Notes under the pieces: model-generated | Database searches by the model: none | Seen by the model: the letters and a program-made list of their open reading frames with translations, nothing else | Told to the model about the DNA's origin: nothing | Program-made: the position numbers and the translations under genes | Shown here: in pieces, positions 1 to 6,263 of the stretch | Position numbering within the stretch: position 1 is the first letter of the stretch | Layout: each line of letters begins with the position of its first letter | NCBI GenBank assembly: GCA_027001815.1 | Contig: JALTLT010000052.1 | Span: 1-7,610 of the forward strand | Source: Gammaproteobacteria bacterium | GTDB lineage: Bacteria > Pseudomonadota > Gammaproteobacteria > JALTLT01 | Direction: 5' to 3' | Length of the DNA: 7,610 bases

Positions 1-126
1 CTCCCTCCCCCTTCCCCCGCCGTTCCATGGCACCATTCTTGAATGACCTCGGCCATGTGATCACAAACCGACGCCTGGCCGCGATCTCCGCGAGGGAGGG
101 CGGGTGGCGGAAGGGAGAACCACTTC
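1..126. other. Region upstream of rfbF, no gene assigned
   Basis: The first 22 bases are almost purely C and T. Reading in from the left edge, one frame closes at 40-42 and another at 44-46, so the last few codons of an upstream gene could lie here, but the fragment is too short to identify. A perfect 10-bp palindrome, TGTGATCACA, sits at 56-65. No convincing -35/-10 pair is visible. The stretch ends with the rfbF ribosome binding site, GGGAGA at 113-118, eight bases before the ATG. Confidence 0.4.
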
Positions 127-900
127 ATGAAGGCTGTGATTCTGGCGGGGGGCCTGGGTACCCGACTCAGCGAGGAGACGGTGCTCAAGCCCAAGCCCAT
201 GGTGGAGATCGGCGGCAAGCCGATCCTCTGGCACATCATGAAGATCTACGCCGCCCACGGCATCGAAGAGTTCATCATCTGCCTGGGCTACAAGGGCTAT
301 CTCATCAAGGAGTACTTCGCCAACTACTGCCTGCACATGTCCGACGTCACCTTCGACATGCGCAACAACCGCATGACCGTCCACCAGAACTCGGCCGAAC
401 CCTGGTCCGTGACCCTGGTGGACACCGGCGAAGATACCCTCACCGGCGGGCGTCTCAAGCGGGTGCGTCACTATCTGGAGAACGAGGAGCGCTTCTGCTT
501 CACCTACGGCGACGGCCTCGGCGACGTGGACATCGGCGAGCTGCTCCGCTTCCATGGCGAGGCGGGCACCCATGCCACCCTCACCGCCACCCAGCCCCCC
601 GGCCGCTTCGGTGCGTTGAGCCTCAAGGAGCACCGGGTGGCCGGCTTCCAGGAGAAACCCAACGGCGACGGCCGCTGGATCAACGGCGGCTTTTTCGTTC
701 TCACCCCGGCGGTCTTCGACTATATCGAAGGCGACCGCACCATGTGGGAGCGGGAACCCCTCGAGCGGCTGACGGCTGAGGGTCAGCTCTCCGCCTACCG
801 CCATCGCGGCTTCTGGCAGCCCATGGACACCCTGCGCGACCGCAACGACCTGGAGGCGCTCTGGTCCTCCGGCCGGGCACCCTGGAAGGTGTGGGAGTGA
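127..900 (+). CDS. rfbF: Glucose-1-phosphate cytidylyltransferase
   Basis: This enzyme makes CDP-glucose and pyrophosphate from CTP and glucose-1-phosphate in the cytoplasm, the entry step to CDP-linked 3,6-dideoxyhexoses. The 257 residues match the usual length of the Salmonella enzyme. The nucleotidyltransferase signature GGLGTRLSEET is at residues 8-18, followed by the KPKPMVEIGGKP segment (21-32) with the nucleotide-contacting lysines. The FTYGDGLGDVD block (125-135) supplies a metal-binding aspartate at about D129. FQEKPNGDG and INGGFF (174-190) form the sugar site, and FWQPMDTLRD (229-238) carries the second conserved Asp near D234. The ATG at 127 has GGGAGA eight bases upstream. It is the first gene of the five-gene overlapping cluster and its stop TGA overlaps the GTG start of rfbG. 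Family assignment is very secure; the biological end product follows from the neighbours. Confidence 0.97.
   Translation: MKAVILAGGLGTRLSEETVLKPKPMVEIGGKPILWHIMKIYAAHGIEEFIICLGYKGYLIKEYFANYCLHMSDVTFDMRNNRMTVHQNSAEPWSVTLVDTGEDTLTGGRLKRVRHYLENEERFCFTYGDGLGDVDIGELLRFHGEAGTHATLTATQPPGRFGALSLKEHRVAGFQEKPNGDGRWINGGFFVLTPAVFDYIEGDRTMWEREPLERLTAEGQLSAYRHRGFWQPMDTLRDRNDLEALWSSGRAPWKVWE
884..889 (+). promoter_or_regulatory. Ribosome binding site that decides the rfbG start
   Basis: GGAAGG inside the last rfbF codons lies seven bases before the GTG at 897, but only one base before the alternative GTG at 891. The spacing favours 897, which also gives a tidy GTGA stop/start overlap with rfbF. Confidence 0.65.
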
Positions 901-1964
901 ACGACCGATTCTGGCGCGGACGACGGGTCCTGGTCACCGGCCACACCGGCTTCAAGGGGAGCTGGCTCTCCCTCTGGCTGCAGGAGATGGGCGCCCGGGT
1001 GGCCGGCTTCGCCCTTCCCCCCCCGACCCGCCCCTCCCTCTACGAGAGTGCCCGGGTGGGCGAAGGGATGGAGAGCCACATGGGAGACCTGCGCGACCTG
1101 GAGGCCCTCACCGCCGTCGTCCGGCACTTCCGCCCGGAGGTGATCTTCCACCTGGCCGCCCAGCCCCTGGTGCGCCGCTCCTACCAGGAACCGGTGGAGA
1201 CCTATACCACCAACGTGATCGGCACCGTCCATCTGCTGGAGGCGGTGCGCCGCTGTGAAACGGTCCAGGCGGTGGTCAACGTCACCAGCGACAAGTGCTA
1301 CCACAACCGCGAGTGGGAGTGGGGCTACCGGGAGAGCGACCCCATGGGCGGCGCCGACCCCTACAGCAGCAGCAAGGGGTGCGCAGAACTGGTCACCGAC
1401 GCCTGGCGCCGCTCCTACTTCTCTTCCGGGCCGTGGCTCGCATCCGCCCGCGCCGGCAACGTCATCGGCGGAGGCGACTGGGCCGAGGACCGGCTGATCC
1501 CCGATCTGCTGACCGCCTTCGCCCGCGGCGAGGCGGCCCCCATCCGCAATCCTCGCGCGGTGCGGCCGTGGCAGCACGTACTGGAACCGCTCGCCGGCTA
1601 TCTGCTGCTGGCCGAGCGGCTGGTGCACGACGGCGCCGCCGTCGCCGACGGCTGGAACTTCGGCCCCGCCGACGAAGAGGCACGTCCGGTGGGCTGGATC
1701 GCCGACCGCCTCGCCGAACTGTGGGGAAAAGGGGCCCACTGGCAGAGCCAGGGCGGCGACCACCCCCACGAGGCGACCTGGCTCAAGCTCGACTCCTCCC
1801 GGGCCCGCCTGCGCCTCGGCTGGTCCCCCCGCTGGGGCCTGGAGGAGGCCCTGCGCCGCGTGGTGGAGTGGCACCGGGCCCACGCCGACGGCGCCGACCT
1901 GCGCGCCGTCACCCTGGAGCAGATCCACGCCTACCGGCAGATCGGCGGAGGAGAGGCCAGGTGA
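897..1964 (+). CDS. rfbG: CDP-glucose 4,6-dehydratase
   Basis: This NAD-dependent extended short-chain dehydrogenase turns CDP-glucose into CDP-4-keto-6-deoxyglucose, the second step of the pathway. From the GTG at 897 it is 355 residues, normal for the family. The Rossmann glycine motif GHTGFKG is at 15-21, and HLAAQPLVRRSY (85-96) is typical of sugar-nucleotide dehydratases. The active-site TSDKCY (130-135) carries the Thr and the Asp-Lys pair in place of the Asp-Glu of dTDP-glucose dehydratases. The catalytic YSSSK is at 156-160, and RAGNVIGGGDW (185-195) matches the family. A longer start at GTG 891 would add two residues but has poor ribosome-binding spacing. The gene overlaps rfbF by GTGA at 897-900 and rfbH by GTGA at 1961-1964, implying translational coupling. 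Assignment is very secure. Confidence 0.96.
   Translation: MNDRFWRGRRVLVTGHTGFKGSWLSLWLQEMGARVAGFALPPPTRPSLYESARVGEGMESHMGDLRDLEALTAVVRHFRPEVIFHLAAQPLVRRSYQEPVETYTTNVIGTVHLLEAVRRCETVQAVVNVTSDKCYHNREWEWGYRESDPMGGADPYSSSKGCAELVTDAWRRSYFSSGPWLASARAGNVIGGGDWAEDRLIPDLLTAFARGEAAPIRNPRAVRPWQHVLEPLAGYLLLAERLVHDGAAVADGWNFGPADEEARPVGWIADRLAELWGKGAHWQSQGGDHPHEATWLKLDSSRARLRLGWSPRWGLEEALRRVVEWHRAHADGADLRAVTLEQIHAYRQIGGGEAR
1947..1956 (+). promoter_or_regulatory. Strong ribosome binding site for rfbH
   Basis: GGAGGAGAGG lies within the last rfbG codons, with GGAGG nine bases before the GTG at 1961. It is the best Shine-Dalgarno match in the cluster. It supports the internal GTG start over any earlier start in the same open frame. 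Confidence 0.7.
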
Positions 1965-3277
1965 AGGATCTCCCGGAGCTGCGCAGCCGCATTCTGCAAC
2001 TGGTCCGCCAGTATGGCGAGGAGGCCTCCCGCACCGATCCCTTCACGCCGGGCGAGAGTGCCGTGCCCCCCGCCGGCAAGGTGATTGGCGCCCCGGAACT
2101 GGAGCGGATGGTGGATGCGGTACTGGACGGCTGGCTCACCACCGGCCGCTTCAACGAGAGTTTCGAGAAGGAGCTGGCCCGTTTCCTCGGCATCCGCTAC
2201 GCCCTCACCACCAACTCCGGCTCCTCGGCCAACCTGCTGGCGGTGAGCGCCCTCACCTCCCCCCAGCTCGGCGAACGGCGGCTGCGGCCGGGCGACGAAG
2301 TGATCACCGTGGCAGCCGGCTTCCCCACCACCGTCAACCCCATCGTCATCAACCGCCTGGTACCGGTCTTCGTCGACGTCAGCCTGCCCACCTACAACAT
2401 CGACCCGCAACGCATCGAGGCGGCCATCGGCCCACGCACCCGCGCCATCGTGGTGGCTCACACCCTCGGCAACCCCTTCGACCTGCGGCGGGTGGCGGAG
2501 ATCGCCCGGCGCCACGATCTCTGGCTGGTGGAGGATTGCTGCGACGCCCTCGGCTCCCGCTACGGGGAGCGCCCCGTGGGCACCTTCGGCGATATCGCCA
2601 CCTGCAGCTTCTACCCCGCCCACCACATCACCATGGGCGAGGGGGGCGTCGTCTTCACCGACAATCCGAAACTCAAGCGCATCGTCGAGTCGATCCGTGA
2701 CTGGGGTCGTGACTGCTTCTGCGATCCCGGCTGCGACAACACCTGCAAGAAACGCTTCCAGTGGCAGCTCGGGGGACTGCCCGAGGGATACGACCACAAG
2801 TACATCTACTCCCACGTGGGCTACAACCTCAAGATCACCGACATGCAGGCCGCCTGCGGCGTCGCCCAGCTCCAGCGCCTGCCCGGCTTCATCGAGGCAC
2901 GCCGCCACAATTTCGACTACCTGCGCGATGCGCTCGCCCCCCTGGAGGGACGGCTGGTGCTGCCGGAGGCGACCCCGGGCAGCCGGCCCGCCTGGTTCGG
3001 CATGCCGCTCACTCTCACCGAAGAGGCGGGTATCGAGCGGGTGGAACTGCTCCGCCGGCTCGACGCCCGCGGCGTCGGTACCCGCCTGCTCTTCGCCGGC
3101 AACATCACCCGGCAACCCTATTTCGACGGGATCGAGCACCGGATCGCCGGCCCCCTCGGGAACACCGACCGGATCATGCACCACACCTTCTGGGTGGGCG
3201 TGTGGCCGGGACTCTCCGAGGCGATGCTCGACCACATCGCCGACAGCCTCGCCACCGCCCTGGAGAATCGCACATGA
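1961..3277 (+). CDS. rfbH: CDP-4-keto-6-deoxyglucose 3-dehydratase (E1), PMP and [2Fe-2S] dependent
   Basis: This enzyme removes the C3 hydroxyl of CDP-4-keto-6-deoxyglucose, the step that creates 3,6-dideoxy sugars. It has the fold of PLP aminotransferases but acts with pyridoxamine phosphate and an iron-sulfur cluster, taking electrons from a partner reductase (E3). From GTG 1961 it is 438 residues, the usual size. The cluster ligands described for the Yersinia enzyme, C-X57-C-X-C-X7-C, fit exactly at C194, C252, C254 and C262. At the place of the aminotransferase PLP lysine the sequence reads FYPAHHITMGEGG, so histidine (H221/H222) replaces lysine, the hallmark of E1. The start is set by the strong ribosome binding site at 1947-1956 and by overlap with the rfbG stop. 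The same frame is open upstream to 1295, but that part is a shadow of rfbG. Its end overlaps the next gene by ATGA. Confidence 0.96.
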   Translation: MKDLPELRSRILQLVRQYGEEASRTDPFTPGESAVPPAGKVIGAPELERMVDAVLDGWLTTGRFNESFEKELARFLGIRYALTTNSGSSANLLAVSALTSPQLGERRLRPGDEVITVAAGFPTTVNPIVINRLVPVFVDVSLPTYNIDPQRIEAAIGPRTRAIVVAHTLGNPFDLRRVAEIARRHDLWLVEDCCDALGSRYGERPVGTFGDIATCSFYPAHHITMGEGGVVFTDNPKLKRIVESIRDWGRDCFCDPGCDNTCKKRFQWQLGGLPEGYDHKYIYSHVGYNLKITDMQAACGVAQLQRLPGFIEARRHNFDYLRDALAPLEGRLVLPEATPGSRPAWFGMPLTLTEEAGIERVELLRRLDARGVGTRLLFAGNITRQPYFDGIEHRIAGPLGNTDRIMHHTFWVGVWPGLSEAMLDHIADSLATALENRT

Positions 3278-4131
3278 GTCGGCGGGCGGTACTGATCACC
3301 GGCGCCACGGGTTTCCTCGGTGGCCGCCTGGCGGAGCGTCTCCTCGCCGCCGGCTGGGAGGTATGGGGCCTGCGCCGATCCACCAGCCGCGGTGGCCCGA
3401 AGGACGTCCGCTGGATGGAGGTGAAACGGGGAGAATCCCCCCTACCGGACCGGTCGCTGGACGCCATCGTCCACGCCGCCACCTGCTACGGCCGGCGCGG
3501 CGAGAGCCTGCGCGCGGTACTGGAGGCCAACCTGCTCCTGCCGGTGGGACTGCTGGAGGCGGCCCTTCACCGGGAGGTGCCCCGCCTCATCAACATCGAC
3601 ACCGTCCTGCCCCCTTCGCTCAACGCCTATACCCGCTCCAAGGCGCAGTTCCGCGAATGGGGCAGGGCCATCGCCCGCGGGGGGAGCACCACCCTGACCA
3701 ACCTGCAGCTCGACTACTTCTACGGTCCGGGAGAGCCGTGCGAACGGTTCATCCCCTCGGTCATCGCCGCCTGCCTGCGCAACGAGGGGGAGATACCGCT
3801 CACCAGCGGCGAACAGCGGCGCAGCCTGCTGCACGTGGAGGACGCCGTGACGGGCATCGTTGCGACCCTCGAGGCGCCCGGACTCTCCCCCGGCGACTAC
3901 CACCTCTGCGAGGCGGAGCCTCCCCCGCTGCGTACGGTGATCGAGACGATCCGGCGGATGACCGGTTCCACCACCTCCCTGGGGTTTGGCCGACTGCCCC
4001 GCCGGGGAGGCGAACCCCTGGCCCCCGGCCCGCGGGGGAGATCCCTTGCGGAACTGGGATGGCGACCGGCCGTTCCCCTTGAAACCGGCCTCCAGCAGGC
4101 CATCGACTGGGTGAGAGAGCAATGCGTCTGA
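3274..4131 (+). CDS. rfbS: Probable CDP-paratose synthase (SDR-family 4-ketoreductase)
   Basis: This 285-residue protein is an extended short-chain dehydrogenase/reductase. The nucleotide-binding GATGFLG is at 10-16, HAAT at 67-70, a Thr at T110 and the catalytic Y119-x-x-x-K123. DYFYGPGEPCERFIPSVI (147-164) and a GEQRRSLLHVED block (179-190) resemble what I recall of the RfbJ/RfbS reductases. The family reduces the 4-keto group of CDP-3,6-dideoxy-4-ketoglucose with NADPH, giving abequose or paratose according to stereochemistry. The sequence alone does not settle which. I call paratose because the next gene encodes a CDP-paratose 2-epimerase. The Thr-to-Tyr distance is only nine residues, against about 25 in typical epimerases such as GalE. 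The start ATG overlaps the rfbH stop (ATGA) and has GGAGA at 3262-3266, seven bases upstream. The end overlaps rfbE by 10 bases. SDR membership is certain, the exact reaction probable. Confidence 0.75.
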   Translation: MSRRAVLITGATGFLGGRLAERLLAAGWEVWGLRRSTSRGGPKDVRWMEVKRGESPLPDRSLDAIVHAATCYGRRGESLRAVLEANLLLPVGLLEAALHREVPRLINIDTVLPPSLNAYTRSKAQFREWGRAIARGGSTTLTNLQLDYFYGPGEPCERFIPSVIAACLRNEGEIPLTSGEQRRSLLHVEDAVTGIVATLEAPGLSPGDYHLCEAEPPPLRTVIETIRRMTGSTTSLGFGRLPRRGGEPLAPGPRGRSLAELGWRPAVPLETGLQQAIDWVREQCV

Positions 4132-5165
4132 TCGTCACCGGAGGCTGCGGCTTCCTCGGCTCCAACCTCGCCGCCCACGCCCTCCGGCAAGGTGACGAGG
4201 TGATCCTCTTCGACAACCTGAGCCGCGTCGGGGCCACAGAGAACCTGGCCTGGCTCCGGCAACAGGGGAGCCCCCGCTTCATCCACGGCGACATCCGCAA
4301 CCGGGAGGAGGTGGCGAGGCTGGTCCGTGACCACTCCCCCGACACCATCTTCCATCTGGCGGGACAGGTGGCCATGACCACCTCCATCGCCTCCCCCACC
4401 CTCGACTTCGAGATCAACGCCCTCGGCACCCTCAACCTGCTGGAGGCGGTGCGCCACCATGCTCCCCGGGCGGCGATCCTCTACTCCTCCACCAACAAGG
4501 TGTACGGCGACCTGGAGCAGTTCACCTACCGGGAGAGCGAGAGCCGCTGGATCTGCAACGAACACCCGCGGGGTTTCCCGGAGAGCGTGGGCCTCGAGTT
4601 CCACTCCCCCTACGGCTGCTCCAAGGGAGCCGCCGATCAGTACATGCTCGACTATGCCCGCATCTTCGGTCTCGACACCGTGGTCTTCCGCCACTCCTCC
4701 ATGTACGGAGGACGTCAGTTCGCCACCTGTGACCAGGGGTGGATCGGCTGGTTCTGCCAGCAGGCGCTCGCCACCCGCGATGGCACACTCCGGGAACCCT
4801 TCACCATCTCGGGCGACGGCAAGCAGGTCCGCGACCTGCTCCACGCCCGGGACATGGTGAATCTCTACTTCTCCGCCGCCAAACGGGCCGCCGAACTGCG
4901 TGGCCGCGCCTTCAACATCGGTGGCGGCATCGACAACAGCCTCTCGCTGCTGGAGCTCTTCATCCACCTGGAGCAACGGCTCGGCACCCACCTCCGCTTT
5001 CGCAGACTGCCGCCGAGAGAGAGCGATCAGCGGGTCTTCGTCGCCGACACCACGGCGATCCGGGAGGCACTGGGATGGCAACCGCAGGTGACATGGCAGG
5101 AGGGTCTCGAGGAGATGCTCGGCTGGCTGCAGCAGAGGAGCGGCACCCCCTTGGCAGGATGTTGA
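4122..5165 (+). CDS. rfbE: CDP-paratose 2-epimerase (CDP-tyvelose epimerase)
   Basis: This NAD-dependent SDR epimerase inverts C2 of CDP-paratose to give CDP-tyvelose, the activated O-antigen sugar. The 347 residues are slightly longer than the roughly 340 I recall for Salmonella. GGCGFLG (7-13) binds NAD, and FHLAGQVAMTTS (77-88) and the diagnostic SSTNKVYGD (122-130) follow. The catalytic Tyr and Lys are in HSPYGCSK (Y164, K168). FRHSSMYGGRQFATCDQGWI (189-208) is typical of tyvelose-type epimerases. The start ATG lies 10 bases before the end of the preceding gene, with GGTGA at 4110-4114 seven bases upstream. The last codons and the stop TGA (5163-5165) lie inside the left arm of a palindromic repeat, so the final few residues (about PLAGC) may be supplied by that element. 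A different CDP- or UDP-sugar epimerase is a less likely alternative. Confidence 0.87.
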   Translation: MRLIVTGGCGFLGSNLAAHALRQGDEVILFDNLSRVGATENLAWLRQQGSPRFIHGDIRNREEVARLVRDHSPDTIFHLAGQVAMTTSIASPTLDFEINALGTLNLLEAVRHHAPRAAILYSSTNKVYGDLEQFTYRESESRWICNEHPRGFPESVGLEFHSPYGCSKGAADQYMLDYARIFGLDTVVFRHSSMYGGRQFATCDQGWIGWFCQQALATRDGTLREPFTISGDGKQVRDLLHARDMVNLYFSAAKRAAELRGRAFNIGGGIDNSLSLLELFIHLEQRLGTHLRFRRLPPRESDQRVFVADTTAIREALGWQPQVTWQEGLEEMLGWLQQRSGTPLAGC

Positions 5166-5269
5166 AAAAGGCCGTCCTGGCCTTTTTCAACGCAGGAAGC
5201 CGAAAATGCAATTTCCGGCTTCCTCACGTTTTCAATAACGTGGCAGCCTGTCGGCCTATGACAGGCTGC
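5154..5269. repeat. Composite palindromic intergenic repeat with four hairpins
   Basis: Four consecutive stem-loops fill the gap between two convergent genes. They are a 13-bp perfect stem (5161-5173 with 5179-5191), an 8-bp perfect stem extended by four A/T pairs (5195-5207 with 5211-5223), a 6-bp perfect stem (5225-5230 with 5237-5242) and a 10-bp perfect stem (5243-5252 with 5260-5269). The outer ends are similar in inverted orientation: GCAGGATGT at 5154 against GCAGCCTGT read from 5269 on the other strand, seven of nine matching. The stop codons of rfbE and cbbR both lie at its borders. It resembles the REP/MITE-type palindromic elements of gammaproteobacterial intergenic regions, but I cannot confirm copy number from one window. 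Confidence 0.6.
5161..5191. terminator. Probable bidirectional intrinsic terminator
   Basis: An A-tract, a GGCC stem, a five-base loop (GTCCT), a GGCC stem and a T-tract make a 13-bp perfect hairpin, GTTGAAAAAGGCC pairing with GGCCTTTTTCAAC. The run of five T follows the GC stem in either direction. It could therefore end both the rfb transcript from the left and the cbbR transcript from the right. The rfbE stop codon lies in the left arm. Confidence 0.55.
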
Positions 5270-6174
5270 TAGCCCGAAAGGACCTGGTGACTCTCGGCGA
5301 GGATGAACTCGAGGAAGGTTCGGGCCGCGAGCGAGAGACGTTTCCCCTTGAGATGGACGGCATACCAGCGGCGGCGGACGGGAAAACCCTCCACGTCCAG
5401 CACCACCAGCTTGCCGGTGGCCTGCTCCAGCCGCAGACTGTGCAGGGAGAGAACGGCGATGCCCAGTCCTGCCAGCACCGCCTGCTTGATCGCCTCGCTG
5501 CTGCCCAGTTCCATGTAGGGCTCCACTTCCAGCCCCGCTTTCCTCAGCAGGCGTTCCAGCACCAGTCGGGTACCCGAACCGGGCTCGCGGACGATGAAGC
5601 GCTGGGCAACCGCCTCTTCCAGCGAGATGTTCCGCCGTCCCGCCAGGGGATGATCCGGCGTGGCGACGAAGCCGAGGATGTTTTCGAGAAAGGGGAAGCT
5701 CACCAGCCGTTCGTCATCCTCCGGAATCTGCCCCATCACCACGAAGTCGTCCTCATTGGCCAGCAGCCGTTCCACCACCCGGGCCCGGTTGGTGAACTTG
5801 AGGCGGGGTTCGACATCCGGATAGAGCTGCAGAAAATGGCCGAGCAGATGGGGCATGAAATACTTGCCGGTGGTCACCACCGAGAGCTGCAGTGGCCCCC
5901 GCACCTCCCCCTTGAGGATCTCCATCTCCCCCTCCAGCACCTCCAGTCTCGACAGGATGTCGCCGGCGGCGGCATGCACCACCCGGCCGGCGGCGGTGGG
6001 GAAGATCTTCTTGCCCACCTGCTCCAGCAGGGGGGTACCCATCTGCTCCTCGAGACGCTTGATCTGGATAGAGACCGCGGGCTGGGTCAGGTGCATCTCC
6101 TCCGCGGTGCGGGTAAAGCTGCCATGACGGACCACCGCCTCGAAGAGCCTCAACTGCTGCAGGGTGAGATGCAT
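5269..6174 (-). CDS. cbbR: LysR-type transcriptional regulator CbbR
   Basis: CbbR activates the Calvin-cycle (cbb) operon and usually responds to metabolites that signal carbon and redox state. From the ATG at 6174 it is 301 residues. The N-terminal LysR helix-turn-helix spans about residues 3-62, with the conserved SFTRTAEEMHLTQPAVS at 19-35 and RLEEQMGTPLLEQ after it. The coiled linker (about 63-90) leads to the periplasmic-binding-like effector domain (about 92-296), where TTGKYFMPHLLG (101-112) and REPGSGTR (196-203) match what I recall of CbbR proteins. An in-frame ATG at 6189 would add five residues but lacks a ribosome binding site, whereas 6174 has GGTGA eight bases upstream. The gene is transcribed divergently from cbbL, the classic arrangement for this regulator, and it probably represses itself through the shared region. 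Its stop codon TAG (5269-5271) abuts the last repeat hairpin. Confidence 0.92.
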   Translation of the reverse strand: MHLTLQQLRLFEAVVRHGSFTRTAEEMHLTQPAVSIQIKRLEEQMGTPLLEQVGKKIFPTAAGRVVHAAAGDILSRLEVLEGEMEILKGEVRGPLQLSVVTTGKYFMPHLLGHFLQLYPDVEPRLKFTNRARVVERLLANEDDFVVMGQIPEDDERLVSFPFLENILGFVATPDHPLAGRRNISLEEAVAQRFIVREPGSGTRLVLERLLRKAGLEVEPYMELGSSEAIKQAVLAGLGIAVLSLHSLRLEQATGKLVVLDVEGFPVRRRWYAVHLKGKRLSLAARTFLEFILAESHQVLSG

Positions 6175-6182
6175 GGCTGGGG

Positions 6183-6187
6183 TCACC
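6183..6187 (-). promoter_or_regulatory. Ribosome binding site that decides the cbbR start
   Basis: Read on the minus strand this is GGTGA, eight bases before the ATG at 6174. The upstream ATG at 6189 is preceded only by AT-rich sequence with no Shine-Dalgarno match, so the shorter 301-residue form is preferred. Confidence 0.6.
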
Positions 6188-6194
6188 ATTTACA

Positions 6195-6260
6195 TTTGTT
6201 TATTTAAAACATAATAACTATTAATTTCATTTTCGCAAGATCCCCCCCTATATTCACTCC
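6195..6260. promoter_or_regulatory. Divergent cbbR/cbbL promoter and candidate CbbR operator
   Basis: This AT-rich island stands out sharply from the GC-rich surroundings. Two overlapping matches to the TNA-N7-TNA pattern described for CbbR sites are present: TAA-N7-TAA at 6205-6217 and again at 6212-6224, each also fitting the LysR T-N11-A rule. A TATATT box at 6249-6254 would be a good -10 for cbbL, with only a weak -35 (TTCATT at 6226-6231, 17 bases away), as expected of an activator-dependent promoter. The operator would then lie about 35-60 bases before the start of transcription near 6261. A second arrangement, TTTACA (6189-6194) with TAATAA (6212-6217), is possible. In AT-rich DNA, short motif matches are easy to find by chance. 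Confidence 0.5.
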
Positions 6261-6263
6261 ACC

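Noticed and set aside
56..65. Perfect palindrome TGTGATCACA, resembling CRP half-sites
   Set aside because: CRP sites need a 6-base spacer between TGTGA and TCACA; here the halves abut, so it is not a CRP site, and a 10-bp palindrome alone is weak evidence.
1295..1960. Possible 222-residue N-terminal extension of RfbH in the same open frame
   Set aside because: It lies wholly within rfbG in another frame and is Arg/Pro rich. The family length and the strong ribosome binding site place the start at 1961.
1233..4455. Identical 19-base string CTGCTGGAGGCGGTGCGCC at 1233-1251 and 4437-4455
   Set aside because: Both copies encode the same conserved LLEAVR segment of paralogous SDR proteins with shared codon bias, so no repeat or recombination need be invoked.
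795..5081. Long antisense open frames of 377, 434 and 394 codons opposite the rfb genes
   Set aside because: High-GC coding DNA routinely leaves long open frames on the other strand. Their translations are low-complexity (Gly, Ala, Val, Asp, His rich) with no domains, while the plus-strand genes have clear catalytic motifs.
5287..6207. A 306-codon plus-strand open frame opposite cbbR
   Set aside because: It is a His/Gln/Leu-rich shadow of the LysR gene with no recognisable domain and no operon logic.
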